Assembly: GCF_031880315.1 (NCBI RefSeq)
Contig: NZ_CP134771.1
Coordinates: 372,001 to 436,000 of the forward strand
Length of the DNA stretch: 64,000 bases
Origin: Pseudomonas baltica
Lineage (GTDB): Bacteria > Pseudomonadota > Gammaproteobacteria > Pseudomonadales > Pseudomonadaceae
Direction: 5' to 3'
Below, piece by piece: positions 26,214-33,731 of the stretch. The notes below the pieces were generated by a model. The model was not told the origin of the DNA and did not search any database. It saw only the letters and a list, made by a program, of their open reading frames with translations. Numbering within the stretch: position 1 is the stretch's first letter; each line of letters opens with the position of its first letter. A program made the translations under genes and the position numbers.

Positions 26214-27404
26214 ATGACGATCACCCTCACTGCCCAGAATACCCTGCCCGCCGACGGCCTGGCCGGCACCCTGATCGGTCGCGCCTGGGTGCCGGGCCAG
26301 GTCGCGGGGCCTTCGCCAGTGGTGTTGCGCGCCGATGGGGTGTTCGATCTGTCCGAGCGCTACAGCACGTTGAGCCAATTGCTCGAGGCCGAGGTGCCGT
26401 TGCAAGCGGTGCGTGGCATTGCGGGCAAACGCCTGGGCAGCGTCGAGGAGCTGCTGGCCAATAGCGGCGCCCATACCGACCCGAGCAAGGCATTCTTGCT
26501 CGCTCCGGTGGACCTGCAGGTGATCAAGGCGGCCGGGGTGACCTTTGCCGCCAGCATGATCGAGCGCGTGATCGAGGAACAAGCCAAGGGCAATCCAGCC
26601 AAGGCCGAAAGCGTGCGCGCCACCGTGCAGCAAGCCATCGGAGATAACTTGCGCAGTATCAAGCCAGGCTCCGAACAGGCGGCCAGGCTCAAGGCGGTGC
26701 TGATCGAACAAGGGCTGTGGTCGCAGTACCTGGAGGTGGGCATCGGCCCCGATGCCGAGATCTTCACCAAGGCGCCGGTGCTGGCGGCGATCGGCAGTGG
26801 CGGCGAGATCGGTATTCACCCAAAATCCGAATGGAACAACCCCGAACCCGAGGTGGTGCTGGCGGTCAACAGCCGCGGACAGATCGTCGGGGCGACCCTG
26901 GGCAACGACGTCAACCTGCGCGACTTCGAGGGCCGCAGTGCGCTGCTGCTGAGCAAGGCCAAGGACAACAACGCCTCGTGCGCCATCGGCCCGTTCATCC
27001 GCCTGTTCGATGAACACTTCAGCCTCGACGACGTGCGCCGCTGCGTAGTCGGCCTTGAAGTGCGTGGCGAGGACGGTTACGTGCTGCAGGGCTCCAGCTC
27101 CATGGATCAGATCAGCCGTGATCCCGAAGACCTCGCCGGCCAGGCGCTGAATGCCAACCACCAGTATCCGGACGGCTTCGTGCTGTTCCTCGGGACGCTG
27201 TTCGCGCCCACCGAGGACCGCGACCATGCCGGCGGCGGCTTCACCCACAAGCTGGGCGACCAAGTGAGCATCAGCTCGCCGCTGCTGGGCACCCTGCGCA
27301 ATCAGGTCACCCATAGCAGCGACGCCGCGCCCTGGACCTTCGGCGTCGGCGCGCTGCTGCGCAATCTGGCCGGGCGCGGGTTGCTGTCACCCGACTCACA
27401 CTGA
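26214..27404 (+). CDS. xylX: 2-keto-3-deoxy-sugar-acid dehydratase, FAH family (XylX type)
   Basis: Fumarylacetoacetate-hydrolase-fold protein of 396 aa. It matches, block for block, what I recall of Caulobacter XylX, the 2-keto-3-deoxy-D-xylonate dehydratase of the Weimberg pathway: LLAPVDLQVIKAAGVTFA, IGPDAEIFTKAPVL, SEWNNPEPEVVLAVN, GNDVNLRDFEGRSALLLSKAKDNNASCAIGP, and YPDGFVLFLGTLFAP. The acidic metal ligands of the fold (PEPEVVL and the NDVNLRD region) are intact. It dehydrates the 3-deoxy-2-ketoacid to 2-oxoglutarate semialdehyde. AAGGAAGG precedes the ATG. It is followed by the dehydratase gene after 85 bp containing a REP element. The parent sugar could be D-xylose, L-arabinose or another pentonate. 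Confidence 0.85.
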   Translation: MTITLTAQNTLPADGLAGTLIGRAWVPGQVAGPSPVVLRADGVFDLSERYSTLSQLLEAEVPLQAVRGIAGKRLGSVEELLANSGAHTDPSKAFLLAPVDLQVIKAAGVTFAASMIERVIEEQAKGNPAKAESVRATVQQAIGDNLRSIKPGSEQAARLKAVLIEQGLWSQYLEVGIGPDAEIFTKAPVLAAIGSGGEIGIHPKSEWNNPEPEVVLAVNSRGQIVGATLGNDVNLRDFEGRSALLLSKAKDNNASCAIGPFIRLFDEHFSLDDVRRCVVGLEVRGEDGYVLQGSSSMDQISRDPEDLAGQALNANHQYPDGFVLFLGTLFAPTEDRDHAGGGFTHKLGDQVSISSPLLGTLRNQVTHSSDAAPWTFGVGALLRNLAGRGLLSPDSH

Positions 27405-27433
27405 CCGCGCGTACCATTGACCAGCCTGCAACC

Positions 27434-27458
27434 GATCGCGAGGGGGCTTGCCCCCGAC
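27434..27458. repeat. REP element (family 2) between xylX and xylD
   Basis: GATCGCGAGGGGGCTTGCC followed by CCCGAC, the short palindromic family recurring six times in this window. It sits in the 85-bp gap inside the operon. Confidence 0.75.
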
Positions 27459-27489
27459 TGCACTCCCATAACTACAAGAGCACACCGCC

Positions 27490-29277
27490 ATGAGCGATAC
27501 CCGCCCCCGTCCCCTGCGCAGCCAGCAGTGGTTCGACGACCCCGAACACGCGGACATGACCGCGCTCTACGTCGAGCGCTACATGAACTACGGCCTGACC
27601 CGCGACGAGCTGCAATCCGGCCGGCCGATCATCGGCATCGCCCAGACCGGCAGTGACCTGACCCCCTGCAATCGCCATCACATCGAACTGGCCCAGCGCG
27701 TCAAGGCCGGCATTCGCGACGCGGGCGGCATCCCCATGGAATTCCCGGTCCACCCGATCGCCGAACAGAGCCGCCGCCCGACCGCCGCGCTGGATCGCAA
27801 CCTGGCTTACCTGGGGCTGGTGGAAATCCTCCATGGCTATCCGCTCGATGGCGTGGTGCTGACCACCGGTTGCGACAAGACCACCCCCGCCTGCCTGATG
27901 GCGGCGGCGACCACCGACCTGCCCGCCATCGTACTCTCCGGCGGGCCGATGCTCGATGGCTGGCACAAGGGCCAGTTGATCGGCTCCGGCACCGTGCTGT
28001 GGCACGCCCGCAACCTGATGGCCGCCGGCGAGATCAACTACGAAGGCTTCATGGAAATGACCACCGCCGCCTCGCCGTCGGTGGGCCACTGCAACACCAT
28101 GGGCACGGCGCTGTCGATGAACGCTCTGGCCGAAGCACTGGGCATGTCGCTGCCGGGCTGCGCGAGCATCCCGGCGCCCTATCGCGAGCGCGGGCAGATG
28201 GCCTATGCCACCGGCAAGCGCATCTGCGACCTGGTGCGCGAGGACATCCGGCCGTCGCAGATCATGACCCGCCCGGCGTTCGAGAACGCCATCAAAGTGG
28301 CCTCTGCACTCGGCGCCTCCAGCAACTGCCCGCCGCACCTGATCGCGATCGCCCGGCACATGGGCGTCGAGCTGAGTCTGGCGGATTGGCAAGCGCTGGG
28401 CGAAGACGTCCCCCTGCTGGTCAACTGCATGCCGGCCGGCAAGTACCTGGGCGAGAGTTTTCACCGCGCCGGTGGCGTACCGGCGGTGATGCACGAGCTG
28501 CGCAAGGCCGGCCAGCTGCATGAAGACTGCGCCACGGTCAGCGGCAAGACCATCGGCCAGATCGTCAGCGCTACCGCCAGCAGCGATGCCGATGTGATCC
28601 AGCCATACGACAATCCGCTCAAGCACCGCGCCGGCTTCATTGTGCTGAGCGGCAACTTTTTCGATAGCGCGATCATGAAGATGTCGGTGGTCGGCGAAGC
28701 GTTTCGCAAGACGTATCTTTCGGAACCTGGCGCGGAGAACAGCTTCGAAGCCCGCGCCATCGTCTTCGAAGGGCCCGAGGACTATCACGCGCGCATCAAC
28801 GATCCGTCGCTGGACATCGACGAGCGCTGCATTCTGGTGATTCGCGGCGCCGGTACCGTGGGCTATCCGGGCAGCGCCGAGGTGGTCAACATGGCGCCGC
28901 CGGCAGCCTTGATCAAACAAGGTATCGACTCGCTGCCGTGCCTGGGCGATGGTCGCCAGAGCGGTACGTCGGCCAGCCCGTCGATCCTCAACATGTCCCC
29001 CGAAGCGGCCGTGGGCGGCGGCCTGGCGCTGCTGAAAACCAATGACCGGCTGCGCGTCGACCTCAACAACCGCAGCGTCAACCTGCTGGTGGACGAGGCC
29101 GAGATGGCCGAGCGCCGCGCCGCCTGGTCGCCCAGCTATCCGGCTTCGCAGACGCCCTGGCAGGAGTTGTATCGCCAATTGGTGGGCCAGCTGTCGACCG
29201 GCGGCTGCCTGGAGCCGGCGACGCTGCACCTGCGCGTGATCGCCCGTACCGGTGGCGAGCCGCGCCATTCCCACTAA
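27490..29277 (+). CDS. xylD: Sugar-acid dehydratase, IlvD/Edd family (D-xylonate dehydratase type)
   Basis: Iron-sulphur dehydratase of 595 aa that removes water from an aldonate to give the 2-keto-3-deoxy acid. The three cluster cysteines of the pentonate branch are present: C60 (TGSDLTPCN), C128 (TTGCDKTTPA) and C201 (VGHCNTMGT). The N-terminus RSQQWFDDPEHADMTALYVERYMNYGLT, the PAPYRERGQMAYATGKRI block and the C-terminal GGCLEPATLHLRVIARTGG match the Caulobacter XylD/arabinonate dehydratase subgroup. With xylX upstream it gives two consecutive steps of a Weimberg-type path to 2-oxoglutarate. Pentonate stereochemistry cannot be read from the sequence. Confidence 0.88.
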   Translation: MSDTRPRPLRSQQWFDDPEHADMTALYVERYMNYGLTRDELQSGRPIIGIAQTGSDLTPCNRHHIELAQRVKAGIRDAGGIPMEFPVHPIAEQSRRPTAALDRNLAYLGLVEILHGYPLDGVVLTTGCDKTTPACLMAAATTDLPAIVLSGGPMLDGWHKGQLIGSGTVLWHARNLMAAGEINYEGFMEMTTAASPSVGHCNTMGTALSMNALAEALGMSLPGCASIPAPYRERGQMAYATGKRICDLVREDIRPSQIMTRPAFENAIKVASALGASSNCPPHLIAIARHMGVELSLADWQALGEDVPLLVNCMPAGKYLGESFHRAGGVPAVMHELRKAGQLHEDCATVSGKTIGQIVSATASSDADVIQPYDNPLKHRAGFIVLSGNFFDSAIMKMSVVGEAFRKTYLSEPGAENSFEARAIVFEGPEDYHARINDPSLDIDERCILVIRGAGTVGYPGSAEVVNMAPPAALIKQGIDSLPCLGDGRQSGTSASPSILNMSPEAAVGGGLALLKTNDRLRVDLNNRSVNLLVDEAEMAERRAAWSPSYPASQTPWQELYRQLVGQLSTGGCLEPATLHLRVIARTGGEPRHSH

Positions 29278-29280
29278 GCG

Positions 29281-29358
29281 CTTCGCCGCCGCGCGGGCGC
29301 GCCTGCTCCCACATTTACCTGTGTAAACCTTTGGGAGCGGGCGTGCGCGCCCGGGGGC
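29281..29358. repeat. REP-like inverted pair downstream of xylD
   Basis: GCGCGGGCGCGCCTGCTCCCAC and GGGAGCGGGCGTGCGCGCCCG form a long imperfect hairpin just after the xylD stop. It could attenuate read-through from xylD into the isomerase gene. Confidence 0.75.
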
Positions 29359-29459
29359 GCCAGGGTCCAGGAGGCGACAAGGGCTTTTTGACGTGTTTAC
29401 TTCAACCCCCTTGTTGCTGCCGCGCTTGCATCTGCCTAGCATCGAATCCGAGCGTTCAT

Positions 29460-29487
29460 AACAATAAAGAGCTTCGGAGAACAACAA
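29460..29487 (+). promoter_or_regulatory. Two Hfq-Crc type CA motifs over the translation start of the isomerase gene
   Basis: AACAATAA at 29460-29467 and AACAACAA at 29480-29487 both fit AANAANAA, the motif bound by Hfq-Crc in Pseudomonas catabolite repression. The second ends at the A of the ATG, and the ribosome site CGGAGA lies between them. Repression on preferred carbon sources is a reasonable prediction. Confidence 0.6.
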
Positions 29488-30389
29488 TGAAGATCGCCCT
29501 CGACCCCTACATGCACCGCCACCTGAGCTTGCCCGAGCTGTGCCGGAAAACGGCCGAAATGGGTTTCGAATACCTGGAGATGTCGCCGCGCGATGATTTT
29601 CTGCCCTGGTGGGTGCATCCGCGCGCCCACAAGGAGCGCATCGGCGAATTCAACAAGGCCCTGCGTGATCATGGCGTGCAGTTGGCGTCGATCCTGCCGA
29701 TGTACCGCTGGGCCAGCCCCCATGAAGACGAACGACGCACCGCCGTCGAACACTGGAAACAGGCCATCCAGATCGCCGTGGACATGGGCTGCACCACCAT
29801 GAACTCGGAATTCGGTCGCGGCCCGTCACCCGATCGTGGCCATACCGTGAGTTGCTGTGGCGGCGTGCACAGCCACGAATCCAGTGAAGCGGCCTGGTGG
29901 CGCTCGATGGAAGAGTTGGTGCCGATTCTGGAACACGAAGGCGTCACCCTGAACGTCGAACCGCACCCTGAAGACTGGTGCGAAACCTTGAACCCGGCGC
30001 TGGACATCATCAAGACCATCGGCTCGAACAACGTCAAGTTCCTGTATTGCGCACCGCACACCTATTACTTCGGCGACGACATGGCGAAGATGATCGCCGA
30101 GGCGGGCTCGATGATCGCCCATGTGCACATCGCCGACACCTACAACCACAAGGCGTCCTCAGGGCTGCGCTATATCGTCAATCCACCGGGGGCGAAGGTC
30201 ACGGTGCACCAGCACATGGACATGCATCAGGGCGAGATCGACTGGGACGTGTTTTTCGGCGCGCTGGCCAAGACCGGCTTCGACGGTATCGTCACGGCGT
30301 GCGTGTTCGGCTGGGAAGAGCGCGCGGATGAGTCGGGCAAATTCATGCGCCAGGAAATCCAGAAGTACGTGGACAAGTATTTTCGTTGA
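29487..30389 (+). CDS. Sugar phosphate isomerase/epimerase (AP endonuclease 2-like TIM barrel)
   Basis: TIM-barrel protein of 300 aa of the IolE/xylose isomerase-like superfamily. The start MKIALDPYMHRHLSLPELCRKTAEMGFEYLEMSP shows the first strand and the glutamate. Metal-ligand candidates are the Glu in GVTLNVEPHPEDW, the His in HVHIADTYNH and the His in VHQHMDMHQGEIDW. GGAGA sits seven bases before the ATG at 29487. It probably interconverts sugars or sugar acids feeding the neighbouring dehydratases, but the substrate is unknown. Most homologues I recall lie in inositol or pentose gene clusters. It ends the LysR-controlled module. Confidence 0.82.
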   Translation: MKIALDPYMHRHLSLPELCRKTAEMGFEYLEMSPRDDFLPWWVHPRAHKERIGEFNKALRDHGVQLASILPMYRWASPHEDERRTAVEHWKQAIQIAVDMGCTTMNSEFGRGPSPDRGHTVSCCGGVHSHESSEAAWWRSMEELVPILEHEGVTLNVEPHPEDWCETLNPALDIIKTIGSNNVKFLYCAPHTYYFGDDMAKMIAEAGSMIAHVHIADTYNHKASSGLRYIVNPPGAKVTVHQHMDMHQGEIDWDVFFGALAKTGFDGIVTACVFGWEERADESGKFMRQEIQKYVDKYFR

Positions 30390-30408
30390 TTGCTGGCGGC
30401 CTTTAGGG

Positions 30409-30484
30409 CCGCTTCGCGGGCCAGCCCTGCTCCCACGTTCCAGCGTCGTACACCTGTGGGAGCGAGGCTGGCCCGCGAAGCGGC
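30409..30484. repeat. REP-like inverted pair (family 1), best-formed copy
   Basis: CCGCTTCGCGGGCCAGCCCT followed by GCTCCCACG, then CACCTGTGGGAGCGAGGCTGG followed by CCCGCGAAGCGG: a near-perfect inverted pair that defines family 1 in this window. It follows the isomerase stop and may end that transcript. Confidence 0.9.
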
Positions 30485-30590
30485 GCGCTCGGATGATGTC
30501 ACTGCCCTGCACCTGAACAATATTTAAGCTTTATCCCCCCCGTTGGTTATGGTTTATTGGCAGCCTTTTCCCCCTGCCAAGGATTTGCCC

Positions 30591-30968
30591 ATGCCTGCCT
30601 CCCGCCTGAAACTGCTGTTCGCCGGTACCTCTGTGCTGCTCGGCTGCCTGCTGTCGCCATTGGCCTTTGCCCACGCCCACCTGAAAACCCAGACGCCTGC
30701 CGCCGATGCCACGGTTGCCGCGCCCACCGAGCTGCGCCTGAGTTTTTCCGAAGGTGTCGAGCCGAGCTTCAGCCAGGTCACCGTGACCGGTGCAGATGGC
30801 AAAAGTGTCGCGGTCAAGGCACTGAACACCGCCACCGGCGATAACAAGACTCTGATCGTGACCCCCGCCGCACCGCTGGCGGCCGGCAAATACAAGGTGC
30901 AGTGGCAGGTGCTGTCGGTGGACACCCACAAGAGCAACGGCGACTACAGCTTCACGGTTGGCCAGTAA
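30591..30968 (+). CDS. copC: CopC-like periplasmic copper-binding protein
   Basis: Periplasmic CopC/YobA-type protein of 125 aa. The signal peptide ends PLAFA, leaving mature HAHLKTQTPAADA, the N-terminal histidine brace that binds Cu(II). The other Cu(II) ligands lie in LSVDTHKSNGDYSF (Asp and His). The mature protein has no methionine-rich stretch, so the Cu(I) site of plasmid CopC/PcoC is absent; this is the Cu(II)-only type. It is followed three bases later by copD, forming a two-gene copper uptake or homeostasis unit. The ATG at 30591 begins the signal peptide; an upstream in-frame start is unsupported. Confidence 0.9.
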   Translation: MPASRLKLLFAGTSVLLGCLLSPLAFAHAHLKTQTPAADATVAAPTELRLSFSEGVEPSFSQVTVTGADGKSVAVKALNTATGDNKTLIVTPAAPLAAGKYKVQWQVLSVDTHKSNGDYSFTVGQ

Positions 30969-30971
30969 TTC

Positions 30972-31823
30972 ATGAGCGTTCTGGTCCTGCTGCGGTTCGT
31001 GCACTTTTCGGCGGTGCTGGTGTTGTTCGGGGTCAGCGTGTTTCGGCCATTGCTGGTCGGCTCACCGGCCCTGCTGGCCAGCCTGCGCCGGCGCATGGAC
31101 CCGTTCTTGTGCATCATCGCGCTGCTGGCGTTTCTCAGCGCGGTCGGCTGGCTGCTCGCGGCGGCCGCCGACATGGCCGGTTCATGGCCGGTGGGCGTCA
31201 AGGCCGAGACGCTGCGCAAGGTTCTGTTCGAGACCTTCTTCGGCAAGGTCTGGGCCGTGCACGTGGTGTTGTGCCTGGTGCAACTGGTCTACTGGCGTAT
31301 TCCCGGCGGGCGGTCGGCGCGCATTCCACTGGTGCTGGCCAGCCTGGTGCTGCTGACCCTGGCACCGGTCGGGCATGGCGCGATGTTCAACGGTATCGCT
31401 GGTGTGTTGTTGATCGCCAACCAAGCCCTGCACCTGGCGTGCACCGGTGCCTGGCTGGGGGCGCTGACCTTGCTCGCATGGCTCCAGAACCGCCCGCAGG
31501 ACGACGACCTGCGCGCCCTGCTGGCACGCTTCAGTGGCTATGGGCTGTGGCTGGTGGCAGGTATCATCGCCTCCGGGATCATCAACGTGCGGGCCATGAC
31601 CGGCACCTTCTTGCCTGGGGCGTCAGGCTTTGCCTGGGTGCTGGTCATCAAACTGGTACTGGTGCTGGGGATGCTGATCCTGGCCAATTACAACCGCCGC
31701 TGCAGCGCGACAGCCAGCCTGGAACGCCTGCGCGCCAGTGTTTCGGCGGAATGGCTGCTGGGCTTCGGCGCGTTGGCGGCGGTATCGCTGCTGGGTACCC
31801 TGGCTCCTGTGCCGCTCAACTGA
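30972..31823 (+). CDS. copD: CopD family copper-transport membrane protein
   Basis: Inner-membrane protein of 283 aa with about eight helices. It shows the CopD family features RFVHFSAVLVLFGVSVFRPLL at the start, a central HVVLCLVQLVYW, and NQALHLACTGAWLGALTLLAWL, where conserved His residues (H in VHFSA and LHLACTGAW) are candidate copper ligands. CopC delivers copper and CopD moves it across the inner membrane. The ATG is four bases from the copC stop. It is a standard-length CopD without a fused CopC domain. Confidence 0.88.
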   Translation: MSVLVLLRFVHFSAVLVLFGVSVFRPLLVGSPALLASLRRRMDPFLCIIALLAFLSAVGWLLAAAADMAGSWPVGVKAETLRKVLFETFFGKVWAVHVVLCLVQLVYWRIPGGRSARIPLVLASLVLLTLAPVGHGAMFNGIAGVLLIANQALHLACTGAWLGALTLLAWLQNRPQDDDLRALLARFSGYGLWLVAGIIASGIINVRAMTGTFLPGASGFAWVLVIKLVLVLGMLILANYNRRCSATASLERLRASVSAEWLLGFGALAAVSLLGTLAPVPLN

Positions 31824-31935
31824 GTCGGTCATGTCGGCAGTTCGTCCGGCGCCGCATGCAAATCCGCAGCGGCGCAGTGATCGGCCGGGTATACTGCCGC
31901 GCTCAATTACCACTGTGTACGTTTCGGAGTCGTTT

Positions 31936-32193
31936 ATGCCTGCCAAGCCCCCTACTGTCGCCGCCGCACCAGACACCGGCATCGAGGCTGACATCGACGC
32001 CGCTGCGGTCGCACCCGAAACCGCCCCCGCTCAAGACAGCAAAGCTGCCGTTCCGGCCTTCCGCTTTCCTTTCAACGCAGGCGCATTGACCAAGCCGGGC
32101 CCGGCCAACTATCCGGGCGCTGGCAAATCCAACCACGACAAGACGCCGGGCCGCGCCCCTAACGGCACGCGCCGCTCGATGGGCAAGCGCTGA
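31936..32193 (+). CDS. Small conserved proline/alanine-rich protein of unknown function
   Basis: An 85-aa soluble protein. The first 40 residues are low-complexity Ala/Pro/Asp-rich; the rest is a better-defined block FRFPFNAGALTKPGPANYPGAGKSNHDKTPG ending in basic RRSMGKR. CGGAG lies seven bases before the ATG, and a TATACT minus-10 candidate is at 31890-31895, so it probably has its own promoter. I do not recognise a function. The conserved-looking tail and spacing argue that it is real. Confidence 0.68.
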   Translation: MPAKPPTVAAAPDTGIEADIDAAAVAPETAPAQDSKAAVPAFRFPFNAGALTKPGPANYPGAGKSNHDKTPGRAPNGTRRSMGKR

Positions 32194-32199
32194 CAGCGA

Positions 32200-32442
32200 T
32201 CAAGGCGTCACCGGGACATTGGTGGTAACCAGGTGCGGCTGCGGCGCGCTGCTGCGGATCACTTCACTGACCAGTTGCTGCGGGCCCCGGTGGCAACGGT
32301 ATTTGACGCCGCGCCGTGCCGGCATGGCATTGACCGTCTCCATGCATTCGGCCTCCGAGGCATACGCCACGCGCTTGCGCTCGTCGACACACCCTTCCGT
32401 ACCGCTGCACAGTGTCATCACTACGAAAAAGACTGTCATCAT
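32200..32442 (-). CDS. Small Cys-containing protein with a hydrophobic N-terminus
   Basis: An 80-aa protein, MMTVFFVVMTLCSGTEGC..., whose hydrophobic first 14 residues look like a short signal or anchor. Four cysteines follow (SGTEGCVDE, AECMETV, YRCHRG, plus LCSG). AGGAG nine bases before the ATG at 32442 supports this start over a longer open frame. It runs convergent to the preceding 85-aa protein, with stops six bases apart. No function recognised; disulphide-containing periplasmic or lipoprotein-like product possible. Confidence 0.65.
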   Translation of the reverse strand: MMTVFFVVMTLCSGTEGCVDERKRVAYASEAECMETVNAMPARRGVKYRCHRGPQQLVSEVIRSSAPQPHLVTTNVPVTP

Positions 32443-32845
32443 TGCCGAGATCTCCTTGCTTGCCGGGCGGTGACCCACAGTCGTCCGTGCTCGGGGCATG
32501 GCTGCCACAAACGGTCTGAAAGGCTGCGGAAATAGCCAATGGGGAAGCGCCTGGCGGCTGCCAAAACGGGGATTTGCCCATCGATTGAGGCGGATTCTGC
32601 GCTTGGATATCAGGGCGAACAATGGCCCAAGGCCGCCACCCGTCGGAATAACGTCATATAGCTAACGAAATTTTCACGTTATTTTTAACTTGTTGATTTA
32701 TATGGATTTTATAAGTGACGACAACTTGGCGCGCTAATTCCGAGTGATTTTCGTTACACCGCTATATTGGCGCCAATAATTCCCACACTGGCGGTAAACC
32801 CCCGGTCTAGAAGGGTTTATCGCAGTTTCCGGCATCTTGGTGACG
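32443..32845. other. Gene-free region with an AT-rich promoter-like block (403 bp)
   Basis: From 32640 to 32790 the base composition drops sharply (TTATTTTTAACTTGTTGATT and TATGGATTTTATAAG) in an otherwise GC-rich window, and CTTGGCGCGCTAATTC is loosely like a sigma-54 promoter. Nothing on the plus strand begins downstream: the next gene is on the minus strand and ends at 32846. The block may start an unannotated RNA or be the orphaned upstream region of a lost gene. Confidence 0.4.
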
Positions 32846-33625
32846 TCAGCCACGGCCGGCAAAAGGCATATTAGTGGCCATCACCGTCATATTCAGCACG
32901 TTGGCCGACAGCGGCAGCGATGCCATATAACGCACGGCTTCGGCCACATCCTTCACGTCGCACATCGGCTCCACCGCTGTAGTGCCATTGGCCTGCAGCA
33001 CGCCCTTGGTCATGCGCGCCGACAGTTCGGTCAGGGCATTGCCGATGTCGATCTGGCCTGCGGCGATATTGAATGCTCGACCATCCAGCGCCAGGGTCTT
33101 GGTCAGGCCCAGCACGGCGTGCTTGCTGGCGGTATAGGGAGCGCTGAAGGGCCGCGGGGTGTGGGCCGAGATCGAGCCGTTGTTGATGATCCGCCCGCCC
33201 TGAGGCTGTTGCCGACGCATGAGTGCGAAGGCGCCACGGCTGCACAGGTACACGCCGGTCACGTTGGTGTTGATGACGTTGAGCCAGTCCTCGACGGGCA
33301 GCTCGTCGATAGGCACGGCCTTGGCGCCGATGCCGGCATTGTTGAAGATCACATCGAGGCGGCCATAGACCTCTTCCACGGTGGTGAACAGGGCGTCGAC
33401 ACTGGCCTGGTCGCGCACGTCGGTAGAAATGGCCACGGCTTCGCGCCCTTGCGCGCGAAGCTCTTGCGCCAGGGCTTCCAGCGGCTCGATGCGACGCCCG
33501 GCCAGTGCCAGGCGATAGCCATCGGCGGCGAGCTCCAGGGCTACGGCGCGGCCGATGCCACTGCCGGCGCCTGTCACCAGCGCGATCTTGCCGTGGGCGG
33601 GAGTGGTCGGGTTGTTATCGGACAT
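32846..33625 (-). CDS. Short-chain dehydrogenase/reductase (SDR)
   Basis: Classical SDR of 259 aa. Cofactor site [11 protein letters not shown], stabilising NNAG (VIFNNAGIG), catalytic Ser in [13 protein letters not shown], and Tyr/Lys in [13 protein letters not shown] are all present. The Arg in [12 protein letters not shown] after the second strand suggests NADPH preference. Start: AGGAG at 33634-33638 is eight bases from the ATG at 33625 and only two from the ATG at 33631, so 33625 is preferred. The C-terminal [16 protein letters not shown] matches a common Pseudomonas SDR type acting on unknown alcohols or ketones. It stands alone. Confidence 0.88.
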   Translation of the reverse strand: MSDNNPTTPAHGKIALVTGAGSGIGRAVALELAADGYRLALAGRRIEPLEALAQELRAQGREAVAISTDVRDQASVDALFTTVEEVYGRLDVIFNNAGIGAKAVPIDELPVEDWLNVINTNVTGVYLCSRGAFALMRRQQPQGGRIINNGSISAHTPRPFSAPYTASKHAVLGLTKTLALDGRAFNIAAGQIDIGNALTELSARMTKGVLQANGTTAVEPMCDVKDVAEAVRYMASLPLSANVLNMTVMATNMPFAGRG

Positions 33626-33731
33626 TGTCATGACTCCTGGGCAGTTATGCAGCGGGTGCAGAGCGGTGCGCTCAAAGGCCTACAGCATAGACTGCCTGCC
33701 ACCGTTGCCGCCAAGGCTAATTCCAGCCGGT

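Noticed and set aside
27472..29487. 671-codon minus-strand open frame opposite xylD
   Set aside because: xylD has all three cluster cysteines and full-length family similarity; the antisense frame has no domain.
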